Part shown: one piece after another, positions 29,469 through 37,465 of the stretch | Layout of the letters: each line of letters begins with the position of its first letter | Position numbering within the stretch: position 1 is the first letter of the stretch | NCBI RefSeq assembly: GCF_000186865.1 | Contig: NW_008705562.1 | Span: 2,304,111-2,368,110, forward strand | DNA length: 64,000 bases | Direction of reading: 5' to 3' | Source of the DNA: Aureococcus anophagefferens | Taxonomy: Eukaryota > Sar > Pelagophyceae > Pelagomonadales > Pelagomonadaceae | Position numbers and translations under genes: made by a program | Notes under the pieces: generated by a model | Database searches by the model: none | The model's input: only the letters and a program-made list of their open reading frames with translations | What the model was told of the DNA's origin: nothing

Positions 29469-29484
29469 ATCCCGCCGGCGGGAT
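29469..29484. repeat. 16-bp perfect palindrome
   Basis: ATCCCGCCGGCGGGAT lies between two convergent genes. Its left half equals the start of the terminal inverted repeats of the element at 32629-34510. Confidence 0.7.
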
Positions 29485-29496
29485 ATGTTATCCCAG

Positions 29497-31032
29497 TTAC
29501 AGCCCCGCGAGCGCCGCCTCGACGTTTGCCACCGTCGTCTTCTCGCCGAAGTAGAGGCCCGTCGCCGCGGGCGCGCGCGCGTGGCCCGCGGCGACCTGGG
29601 GCCCGTTGATGAGGCCGACGGCCGACTCGTGCCAGCCCGCGTCGAAGGCCCCCGTCGCGTCCTCGACGAGGCACACGCGGAAGAGGCGGTCGCAGGCCTG
29701 GACGGCCGTCGCCATGACGCAGACGTTCGTGAGCACGCCGCAGAGCAGGATCCGCGTGACGCCGCGGCGCCGGAGGCGCGCCTCGAGGTCCGTCGACGCG
29801 AAGGCGCCGAAGGTCCACTTGTCGACGACGATCTCGCCCGGCCGCGCGGCGACGGCGGCGTCGAGCGCGTAGCCCGCGTCGCCGGAGCCCACGAGGTCCC
29901 GGTGGATCCGCGCGCCGTAGCGGTGGCTCCGCGAGTGTGCGACCGTCAGGCCGCCCCGGCGCGCGGCCGCGAGGAGCCGCGCGGCGTTGTCCCGGGCCGC
30001 GTGCGCGTGCGCGAGCGTCCTTTCGTCGTAGTGCTTCGCCACGCGCCCGCGGTCGGCGTCGAGGAAGTCGACCTGGAGGTCGATGCAGACGACGGCCGTG
30101 TCGCGGCGGGACACGTGGAAGCAGCGGCCGCCGCCGCAGGGGATGGCGACGTCGCCGAGCTCCGCGCCGGGCGCCGCGGCCGCCGTCGCGCGCCGCTCCA
30201 TGGCCCGGGCCTCGAGCGTCGCCTCGAGGCGTCGCGCGGCCGCGGCGGCGAGGACGCCCGCCGCGAAGGCCGCGAGGGTCCGGCCGCGGCCCCGCGCGAC
30301 GAAGGGCACGAGGCACGCCGCCGCCGCGGCGGGCGCGAGCGCGCGGAGGCACGCCGCCGCGTCCCGGGGCGGCGGCGCCGCCGCGTCGAGCAAGGGAGCC
30401 GCGTCGAGGCCGACTTTCCGGAGGAGCGCGGCCGCGCGCGCCTCGGGGAGCGCGCCGGAGAGCCGCGGCGCCGCGCCGCCGAGCGTCGCGCGCGCGCGGC
30501 GCTTCGCGGCGTCGTCGGCCGGCGCGCCGAGCAGGCCCCGGTCGCGCGCGAGCGCCACGCCCGACGCGAAGTCCGTCGGCCCGCCCGCCGTCGGCGTCGC
30601 CACGAAGCTCGGCGGCGCGCGCACCGCCGAGACGACCGCGAGCACGGAGCAGCGCGCGACGTCGCCGAGGCATTCGCGCGCGAAGGCCCGGACGACGCCG
30701 CTCGTCTCGGCGGCCTCGAGGTCGAGCGTCACGGCGTCCGGCGCCATGGCCAGGTACCGCGGCTCGCCCAGGAGCGCGGCCACGCAGGCCTCGCCGTCGA
30801 CGAGGTAGAGCTCGTAGACGTTGGCGTCCGCCGGGTCGCCCGTGACGACGCAGCACGGGTTCGGGTCGTTGCCGTGCTCGCGGCAGCCGGGCTCCTTCGT
30901 GTCGAGGTAGGACTTGACGCAGCGCACGAGGCCCGAGCCGAGGTGCACCGCCGGCGCGCCGGGCGCGTCCAGGTTCTTGCGCAGCGGGAAACCCTCCTGG
31001 AGCGTCCCGGAGACGGCCAGGACGACGCGCAT
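29497..31032 (-). CDS. isochorismatase-fold cysteine hydrolase with novel N-terminal region
   Basis: 511 aa. Residues about 300-511 are a cysteine-hydrolase domain with the Asp-Lys-Cys triad: VVCIDLQVDFLDAD, VDKWTFGAFASTDLEARL and LLCGVLTNVCVMATAVQA. The N-terminal 300 residues are unrecognised: an ordered-looking first 165 (LRKNLDAPGAPAVHLGSGLV, DPADANVYELYLVDGEACVA) and an Ala-rich hydrophobic stretch at about 225-270 that could be a membrane segment. Substrate not determinable; the family includes amidohydrolases of small amides. The next gene on the same strand is a double version of the same fold. Start ATG 31032. Confidence 0.8.
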   Translation of the reverse strand: MRVVLAVSGTLQEGFPLRKNLDAPGAPAVHLGSGLVRCVKSYLDTKEPGCREHGNDPNPCCVVTGDPADANVYELYLVDGEACVAALLGEPRYLAMAPDAVTLDLEAAETSGVVRAFARECLGDVARCSVLAVVSAVRAPPSFVATPTAGGPTDFASGVALARDRGLLGAPADDAAKRRARATLGGAAPRLSGALPEARAAALLRKVGLDAAPLLDAAAPPPRDAAACLRALAPAAAAACLVPFVARGRGRTLAAFAAGVLAAAAARRLEATLEARAMERRATAAAAPGAELGDVAIPCGGGRCFHVSRRDTAVVCIDLQVDFLDADRGRVAKHYDERTLAHAHAARDNAARLLAAARRGGLTVAHSRSHRYGARIHRDLVGSGDAGYALDAAVAARPGEIVVDKWTFGAFASTDLEARLRRRGVTRILLCGVLTNVCVMATAVQACDRLFRVCLVEDATGAFDAGWHESAVGLINGPQVAAGHARAPAATGLYFGEKTTVANVEAALAGL

Positions 31033-31132
31033 GGCGCAAGCACAGGGATGATGAGGCAGGTCGATGAGGAGCGAGAGTCCGGTTCCCCCGTGGGTCTCGG
31101 CTAGGCCCGGGCTAGCAGTAAGCCTTTTTTGT

Positions 31133-32572
31133 TTACGCGGCCGCGGCGAGCGCCGCGGCGACGTCGCCGGCCGTCGCGGTCCAGCCGACGATGCCGCCCT
31201 GGGCGACGACCATGTCGAGCGTCGCTCGCTTGAAGGCCGGGAAGTAGGACTCCGTCGCGTCCTCGACGAGGAGGCAGTCGAAGCCGCGGTCGTTGGCCTC
31301 GCGGAGCGTGGACTGGACGCAGACCTCCGTCGTGACGCCCGTGACGACGAGGTGCGTGACGCCGGCCGCGCGGAGGTCCCGCTCGAGCGTCGTGCCGTAG
31401 AAGGCGCCCTTGCCGGGCTTGTGGACGACGAGCTCGCCCGCCGCCGGCGCGAGCTCCGGGACGACGGCGTTGCCCGGCTCGCCGCGGACGAGCACGCGGC
31501 CCCGCGACGCGTCGAGGGTCTCGCCGATGGCTTCGCAGCGCCGCTTCTTCGACGGCGGGCAGTCGCCGAGGTCCGCGGCGTGGGCCTCGAGCGTGTGCGC
31601 GACGAAGAGGCCCCGGGCCCGCGCGGCCTCGAGCACGCGCGCGGCCGCGGGCACGGCCGACCGGAGCGGCGCGACGTCGTTGCCGAGCGACGCGCCGAAG
31701 CCCTCCGGGTCGAGGAAGTCGCGCTGCCAGTCGATCATGAGCACGCCGAGCGCGCGCGCCGACGGCCACGCGAACGCGAAGGGCTTCGCGCGGGCGACCG
31801 CGCCGCCGCCGGGCCCCGGCGGCGCGGCCGCGAGGACCCGCGGCGCGGGCGGCGGCCACGTCGGCGCGCCGCCCCGCGGCGCCGCGCGCGGCAGGGCGTC
31901 GAGCGCCGCGACGACGGCGTCCGCGGCCGCGACGGCGCCGAAGACGCCGTGCTGCATCGTCACCATCTTGAGCGCCGCCGCGTGGTTCCCCGCGTCCGTC
32001 GCGCCCGTGCCGTCGGCGACGATGCAGCACTCGTAGCCCCGGTCGTTGGCCTCGCGCATCGTCGTGTGCACGCAGACGTCCGTCGTGATGCCGCCGAGGA
32101 CGAGCTTCGTCACGCCGCAGGTCCTCAGCACCATGTCGAGGTCCGTCGCGTGGAACGAGCCCTTGCCGCACTTGTCGATGACGTCCTCGTGGGCCAGCGG
32201 CGCGAGGTCGTCGATGAGCTCCCAGCCCGGCGCGCCGCGCACGAGCACGCGGCCGCAGGGGCCGGGCGAGCCGATGCCCGCGCCGATCTGCTCGCTCCGC
32301 CAGCGCTTGTTCGCCGGCAGGTCCGCGAGCGACGGCCGGTGGCCCTCGCGCGTGTGGAGCACGCGCACGCCGGCGTGTCGCGCGGCCGCGAGCACGCGCT
32401 TGAGGGGCTCGATGGGCGCGCGCGTCGCGGAGATGTCGTAGCCCATCTGGTCCACGTAGCCGCCGTGGCCGCAGAAGTCGACCTGCATGTCGATGAGGAT
32501 CAAGGCCGTGTCCGAGGCGCTCAGGGCGCCGCCGGCGTAGGGGAAGGTGTAGGGCTGGGCGGTGACGCTCAT
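31133..32572 (-). CDS. tandem-domain cysteine hydrolase (biuret/ureidoacrylate hydrolase-like)
   Basis: 479 aa: two isochorismatase-fold domains in one chain. Domain 1 (about 18-225) has ALILIDMQVDFCGHGG, DKCGKGSFHATDLD and GGITTDVCVHTTMREANDRG. Domain 2 (about 265-475) has VLMIDWQRDFLDPEGF, HKPGKGAFYGTTLE and GVTTEVCVQSTLREANDRGF. Both keep the Asp-Lys-Cys triad, so both may be active. The xTT(D/E)VCV(H/Q)ST(M/L)REANDRG(Y/F) motif is typical of biuret and ureidoacrylate hydrolases; that suggests use of small amide nitrogen, an inference. A terminal inverted repeat of a mobile element begins 57 bp upstream of the start, so the promoter has been disturbed or replaced. Confidence 0.82.
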   Translation of the reverse strand: MSVTAQPYTFPYAGGALSASDTALILIDMQVDFCGHGGYVDQMGYDISATRAPIEPLKRVLAAARHAGVRVLHTREGHRPSLADLPANKRWRSEQIGAGIGSPGPCGRVLVRGAPGWELIDDLAPLAHEDVIDKCGKGSFHATDLDMVLRTCGVTKLVLGGITTDVCVHTTMREANDRGYECCIVADGTGATDAGNHAAALKMVTMQHGVFGAVAAADAVVAALDALPRAAPRGGAPTWPPPAPRVLAAAPPGPGGGAVARAKPFAFAWPSARALGVLMIDWQRDFLDPEGFGASLGNDVAPLRSAVPAAARVLEAARARGLFVAHTLEAHAADLGDCPPSKKRRCEAIGETLDASRGRVLVRGEPGNAVVPELAPAAGELVVHKPGKGAFYGTTLERDLRAAGVTHLVVTGVTTEVCVQSTLREANDRGFDCLLVEDATESYFPAFKRATLDMVVAQGGIVGWTATAGDVAAALAAAA

Positions 32573-32808
32573 GGTGTCTTTGCGGCAGCGCGAGTGGTGA
32601 AATCCAGCCTGGACGGAGCGCCAACATTAATCCCGCCGGGCTAAAAACTATCAAAAGCAACACCTCAGGAGCTGCAGCTGGGGCCGCTCTCAGGATTTTG
32701 CGAGGACAGCTCATCCGCGCGTACCGGACGACGGACAACGTCCTGCACGTATACGAGGGTCGAGGCCACACGCACCCGCCCGCGGACGTGCGGCTGACGC
32801 ACCGTCAA

Positions 32809-34362
32809 TCAGGCCTCGCGCCCCAGGTCAATGCCGCCGCTGGGCAGGAAGGTCTCGCGCGCCGCCTGGGTCGGGGACCGCGCCCTGGAACGCAAGGACT
32901 CCCTCGCGGGGCCCCTGAACACGCAGGAGTAGCTCGTCAAGCCGGCGGCGGCGTTCCTCGAGAACGCGTCGGAGACGCCGTCGAGCCTCTGCGGCGTCCT
33001 GGCCATGCCGCCGTAGGGCAGGAAGGTCTCGCGCGCCGCCTGGGTCGGGAACCACGCCCTGGAACGCAAGGATTCCCTCGCGGGGGCCCAGAACACGCAG
33101 GAGTAGCTCGTCAAGCCGGCGGCGGCGTTCCTCGAGAACGCGTCGGAGACGCCGTCGAGCCTCTGCGGCGTCCTGGCCATGCCGCCGTAGGGCAGGAAGG
33201 TCTCGCGCGCCGCCTGGGTCGGGGACCACGCCCTGGAACGCAAGGATTCCCTCGCGGGGGCCCAGAACACGCAGGAGTAGCTCGTCAAGCCGGCGGCGGC
33301 GTTCCTCGAGAACGCGTCGGAGACGCCGTCGAGCCTCTGCGGCGTCCTGGCCATGCCGCCGCTGGGCAGGAAGGTCTCGCGCGCCGCCTGGGTCGGGGAC
33401 CACGCCCTGGAACGCAAGGATTCCCTCGCGGGGCCCCTGAACACGCAGGAGTAGCTCGTCAAGCCGGCGGCGGCGTTCCTCGAGAACGCGTCGGAGACGC
33501 CGTCGAGCCTCTGCGGCGTCCTGTTCTTGAACATCTTTTTGTGCTTATCCAGCGCCATCAAGACGTGCGACTTGCAGCGGCCGTCGATCGGCGGCAGATT
33601 CGGCGTGGCCTGGTATGTGTCGGGTTTTTGGCCAGTCAAGCGCAGGTGGACCAGCGACGATGCCATCGCACCCACAAAATCCTGTGGCGAGCTGGCCTCT
33701 CGGACAAATGCCACAAAATCCTCCAGCGGGCCTTTGCGCAGGAGCTGCATCGTTGCGATTATTGAAGCAATTACACGCGATGGACGCGCTCCGAGCGTGG
33801 CCGAGTCCGCAGTGGTGAAGGTGTCTCTCTGCAGTAGGTGATTGCGTGGGACGGGTTCTTCGGGCCATTGAGGCGGATTCAGCACATTTCCTACTGCAGC
33901 GGCCGACGCCGTGAAGTCGGCGTTCCGGGCCTCCATGGGGACGACGAAACGGCCGAGATCGGCACCGCGGGGTGGCCCTCCACCGCTGGAGATGTACTCG
34001 ATCCCACCGGACACATACTGGGGACGGGGCTCGGGCGGTGGTGTCGGCCCAGACCGCGTTTCTGGACGTGGGGGCCGCTCGGGCTGCCGCGCCACGTTTC
34101 TATGCGCGAGTTGGCGGTCGATGTTTTCGACGTCGATGGCCGAGCGGATCAAATGGGACGCCCGCGGTACATAGACGAACGATTCCCGATGCTCCGTGCG
34201 CTCGAACACGGTCGAAAAGGGTGCGGGGGACGCCGAAAACCCTCTTCCGACCCCTTGGGACGCCCCGCGCGCGATGCGACGCAATCCTCGGGAGTGACAT
34301 CCCGCGGGGAATGTGTCCGCGACAGGGTTCCGGTCCTCGCAGCCGCGGGGATCGTTGCGCAA
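32809..34362 (-). CDS. ORF with four 58-residue repeats inside the TIR element
   Basis: Up to 517 codons are open; there is no ATG at the far upstream end, so the true start is unknown and an upstream exon is possible. Residues about 1-275 are unique (DNFVxx-free; segments PRPQYVSGGIEYISSGGGPP and PQDFVGAMASSLVHLRLTGQ) and are not recognised. Residues 276-507 are four nearly identical 58-aa repeats beginning RTPQRLDGVSDAFSRNAAAG and ending ETFLPSGGMA. The protein ends GGIDLGREA. The repeats could be structural or simply recent DNA amplification. Confidence 0.45.
   Translation of the reverse strand: MRNDPRGCEDRNPVADTFPAGCHSRGLRRIARGASQGVGRGFSASPAPFSTVFERTEHRESFVYVPRASHLIRSAIDVENIDRQLAHRNVARQPERPPRPETRSGPTPPPEPRPQYVSGGIEYISSGGGPPRGADLGRFVVPMEARNADFTASAAAVGNVLNPPQWPEEPVPRNHLLQRDTFTTADSATLGARPSRVIASIIATMQLLRKGPLEDFVAFVREASSPQDFVGAMASSLVHLRLTGQKPDTYQATPNLPPIDGRCKSHVLMALDKHKKMFKNRTPQRLDGVSDAFSRNAAAGLTSYSCVFRGPARESLRSRAWSPTQAARETFLPSGGMARTPQRLDGVSDAFSRNAAAGLTSYSCVFWAPARESLRSRAWSPTQAARETFLPYGGMARTPQRLDGVSDAFSRNAAAGLTSYSCVFWAPARESLRSRAWFPTQAARETFLPYGGMARTPQRLDGVSDAFSRNAAAGLTSYSCVFRGPARESLRSRARSPTQAARETFLPSGGIDLGREA
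32831..33526. repeat. four tandem 174-bp repeats
   Basis: Unit starts at 32831, 33005, 33179 and 33353, always 174 bp apart, with only a few differences per copy (for example GCTGGGCAGG versus GTAGGGCAGG, GGGGCCC versus GGGGGCC). Each encodes 58 residues in the minus-strand ORF. Third codon positions are as conserved as the others. Confidence 0.95.
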
Positions 34363-34510
34363 CTCTGCGCCTGCGTCGAGCTACGGGCTGGAGAAGACGA
34401 GAACTTCGTCCATCGACGCTGCAAAAGGGCTGCTCGCAGCCTGATTGTTTGAGTTGCTTTTTCGAGGAATCGGTCGAGTTGCTTTTTTTAGTTTTTAGCC
34501 CGGCGGGATT

Positions 34511-34696
34511 GGTGCAAATAAACTTGTTATCGTGTTGACGAGATGTTGACGAAGTCAAACAGGACCTCAAAGCGTGATCCTGCGCGATCCCGCACTCACT
34601 CAGGTGAAGCCAGTTAGTGCAAGAGGGACGGGCCCGGCGCCGGTCGTGGGTCTCGGGGCCGCCCGTCGTGCGTTCCGGGCGCGTTTTGTCGCGCGC
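34511..34696. other. intergenic, no gene seen
   Basis: AT-richer stretch between the right TIR and the end of the T-protein gene. A GAGTTGCTTTTT motif recurs just inside the TIR (34451 and 34476). Nothing else is evident. Confidence 0.5.
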
Positions 34697-35991
34697 CTAC
34701 TCGGGCACGCGGTAGTAGTTGGGCTCGACGAAGGGCATCGGGGCGACCTGGGAGGGGATCTTCTTGCCGCGGATGTCGAAGGTGACGTCCGTGCCCTTCT
34801 TGGCGAGGGCCGTCTCGACGAAGCCCATGGCGATGGGCTTGCCGAGGACCGGGCTCACGGTGCCGGACGTGACGACGCCGACCTGCGTCTCGCCCGCGGC
34901 GTCGAAGATGGCCGTGCCCTCGCGCGCGGGCTTGGCGTGGCCCATGAAGCCGACGCGCTTGCGCGCGAACTTCTTCGGCGAGCCGTTGGCGTTGAGGTAG
35001 TGCTCCATGCCGAGCGTGCCCTGGTCGACGCGGCGGCGCGAGCCCTTGGGGCCGATGGTCCAGAGGAGCGTGCCCTCGATGGGGTTCACGGACGTGTCGA
35101 GGTCGTGGCCGTAGAGGCAGAGGCCCGCCTCGAGGCGCAGCGAGTCGCGCGCGCCGAGGCCGCAGGGCTCGCAGCCCTCGGAGCCGAGGAGCAGCTCCGC
35201 GACGGCGACGCCGTTCGCCGGGTCCGCGACGGCGATCTCGAAGCCGTCCTCGCCCGTGTAGCCGCAGCGCGTCACGCGGCAGGCGTAGCCGCCCACGGAC
35301 GTGTCGACGCCCGTCATGAACGCGAAGCGCGTCATGTCGAAGCCGTCGGGGAGCAGCGGCAGGAGCACGCCCGGCGCGCCGGCGCCCTGGAGGGCCACGA
35401 GCGTCGCGTCGTCGCCCTGGTAGTGCATCTGCACGTCCATGCCCGAGGCGTCGAGGAGGGCCTGGAGGTGGGCCATGTCGCCGACCTTGCACGCGCCGTT
35501 GACGACCATGTAGACGTAGTCGCCGGCGTTCGCGAGCACGCAGTCGTCGAGGATGCCGCCCTCGGCGTTCGTGAGCAGCGTGAGGCGGCCCTCGCCGTCG
35601 CCGAGGCCCGCGACGTCGCCGACGACGGCCGTCCTGCGGAGGGGTTTGCGTCGGACGCGCGGCGGCGGCCGCGGCGGCGCGACGCGGCGCGCGAGGCGGG
35701 ACGCGGGCGGACGCGCTCGAGGAACTTGGCGCGGTCCGCGCCCGTCCACTTGATCTGGCCCATGTGGGACACGTCGAAGAGCGACGACTTGCCCGGCGAC
35801 CGGCAGTGCATGTGCTCCTTGAGGACGCCGATCCCCGCGTACTGCACCGGCAGCTCGTAGCCCGCGAAGGGCACCATCTTGCCGCCGCGCTCGAGGTGCA
35901 GGTCGTAGAGCATGGTCTTCAGGAGCGCATCGGAGCTGAAGGCGCGGCGCCCGAGGGCGCGCTGGCTCGCGGCCGCAAAAGCACTAGCCAT
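34697..35991 (-). CDS. GCVT: aminomethyltransferase, glycine cleavage T protein
   Basis: Two exons (35991-35717, 35633-34697) close to 403 aa. T protein transfers the aminomethyl carbon to tetrahydrofolate in mitochondrial glycine decarboxylase, central to photorespiration. Presequence MASAFAAASQRALGRRAFSS. Core motifs: MVPFAGYELPVQY, SSLFDVSHMGQIKWTGADRA, LTNAEGGILDDCVLANAGDY, CGYTGEDGFEI, LCGLGARDSLRLEAGLCLYG-type segment and the C-terminal GVVTSGTVSPVLGKPIAMGF. All are expected for a full-length enzyme. The splice FLE|TAVVGD aligns with the normal T-protein order. Start: ATG 35991; in-frame residues further upstream do not look like a presequence. Confidence 0.93.
35634..35716 (-). other. 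83-bp GC-AG intron in GCVT
   Basis: Exon CTCGA|GCGCGTCC to CTCCGCAG|GACGGCC. Phase 2 both sides; no GT donor in that phase is available nearby. No flanking direct repeat seen. Confidence 0.65.
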
Positions 35992-36120
35992 GCTGCTGGT
36001 GCGTGTCAGCTCAATCTCCACAGGATTTGCCGTGAGTTGTTGCACTTCTGAAATTCAGGTGAAAGCGGGCAGCCTCCTCGAATCATTCCGACGCCGTCGT
36101 TCTTGCTCGACGCCCACACG

Positions 36121-37377
36121 ATGAGCGCCTGGTCCAAGCCGCCGTCCGTCGTCTCCGTGGAGAGCAAGCTGCGGTCCTTCTGCGCCTACGCGCTGGGGAA
36201 GATCGACGCGGCCGCGCCGTCGCTGTCCGACGGCAAGGACGACTACGCCGAGCTCTGCCAGTTCTGCGCGGGCATGTCGCGGAGCCTCAAGGCGACGGCC
36301 GCCGGCGCGTCGAAGCAGCTCCAGCGCGACGTCGCCGACGCGCTCGCGGCCGCCTGGGATCTCCGGGAGGAGAAGCCGGGCCCGGACCTCGAGGCCGGCG
36401 GCGTCGCCGCCGTGCGGCGGGCCGTCGCCGGCCTCCTCGCGTCGGACGTCCTCGGCGCGCCGCCGCCCGCGCCGCCGCCGGCGGCCGCGCCGGCCAAGGG
36501 CAACAAGGGGCCGAGCCTCGACGGCATGGACGTCGCCGCGGCCGTGCGCCACCTCTGGGAGCGCGTCGACGCGGGCCGCCGCGTCGAGCGGGGGGACGGG
36601 GGCTTCGAGCTCGCGCTCCAGCACCGCGGCGTCCGCGACGACGGCGCGGACCCCTGCGACTCGCCGCTCTTCGCGAGCTGCGACAAAAATCACGCGTTCT
36701 GGAAGTCGCCGGTCACGAAGGCCTTCGTGGCGTTGCTCGACAACTACGAGCGCGAGACGGGCAAGGCCGAGGTCTTCACGCGGACCGAGAAGCGGGAGAT
36801 GGACGAGTTCCTAGACCTCCTGGTCGCGACGCCCCACATGCGCTTCGTCTTGGAGTACCTGCAGCGCCACGGCAGGGACGCGCGCGCGAAGAAGCTGCGG
36901 AGCGCCCTCGACCTGAAACACCTCCTCTTCGACCTCTGGTTCGCGCCCTACCGGCGCTTCAAGCCCAACGACAGCTCGGGCTTCGAACACGTCTTCGTCG
37001 GCGAGGAGAGCCGGGGCGCCATCACGGGCCTCCACAACTGGGTCCAGTTCTATCTGGAGGAGAAAAAGGGCAACGTCAACTACCTGGGCTGGACGGGGCG
37101 CCAGGACCGCCACGCGGACGACGACGTCCACGTGGTCACGGTCAAGTTCTCCTGGGCCGACGACGACCCCGAGCTCGAGGTCAAGCCCATGTCGACGATG
37201 CTCTGCGGGTCCACCGTCGAGTTCGAGTTCGCGGCTTTGACGCTCGCGTTCCTCGCGGGCGACCAAAACGGCGACACGAAGCTCGCGCTCGGCGACGAGC
37301 AGCTCCGCATCGTCTGCCACGCGATGCGCTCCAAGTTCGGCGCGCACGTCGGCTCGGCCTACTTCGAGCTCGCGTAA
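36121..37377 (+). CDS. EndoU (XendoU) family endoribonuclease
   Basis: 418 aa. EndoU enzymes cleave RNA at uridines in a metal-stimulated reaction. The C-terminal 260 residues carry the family signature: LWFAPYRRFKPNDSSGFEHV (first catalytic His in FEHVF), GAITGLHNWVQFYLEEKKGN (second His in GLHNW, catalytic Lys in EEKKG) and YLGW. The N-terminal 140 residues are helical (LRSFCAYALGKIDAAAPSLS) with an Ala/Pro linker and are not part of the known fold. No signal peptide, so probably intracellular, unlike several animal members. ATG 36121 is the first Met in frame. Confidence 0.9.
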   Translation: MSAWSKPPSVVSVESKLRSFCAYALGKIDAAAPSLSDGKDDYAELCQFCAGMSRSLKATAAGASKQLQRDVADALAAAWDLREEKPGPDLEAGGVAAVRRAVAGLLASDVLGAPPPAPPPAAAPAKGNKGPSLDGMDVAAAVRHLWERVDAGRRVERGDGGFELALQHRGVRDDGADPCDSPLFASCDKNHAFWKSPVTKAFVALLDNYERETGKAEVFTRTEKREMDEFLDLLVATPHMRFVLEYLQRHGRDARAKKLRSALDLKHLLFDLWFAPYRRFKPNDSSGFEHVFVGEESRGAITGLHNWVQFYLEEKKGNVNYLGWTGRQDRHADDDVHVVTVKFSWADDDPELEVKPMSTMLCGSTVEFEFAALTLAFLAGDQNGDTKLALGDEQLRIVCHAMRSKFGAHVGSAYFELA

Positions 37378-37465
37378 GGAGCGGGTGTGTGGCGTCAAAT
37401 TGAACTTTCAACTTTCTGGAGGAAGCTCCTTGTGGAGTTGGGCCTCGAGGCCGCCTCGTAGGGAG

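Larger units (their letters stand above)
32629..34510. mobile_element. TIR-bounded element of about 1.88 kb
   Basis: The left end AATCCCGCCGGGCTAAAAAC plus 13 more bases (32629-32661) is matched by the reverse complement at 34478-34510, with about two mismatches over 33 bp. Inside is one long minus-strand ORF with tandem repeats and no transposase I can recognise. No clear target-site duplication is visible next to the ends. This looks like a non-autonomous DNA transposon or a captured segment. Confidence 0.65.

Noticed and set aside
32629..34510. CRISPR-like array suggested by regular 174-bp repeats
   Set aside because: Units are directly abutting, coding and without spacers, in a eukaryotic context.
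34100..34570. Alternative open frame at the upstream end of the TIR-element ORF (MQRRWTKF...)
   Set aside because: Low-complexity and not joined convincingly to the repeat ORF; kept only as a possible upstream exon.
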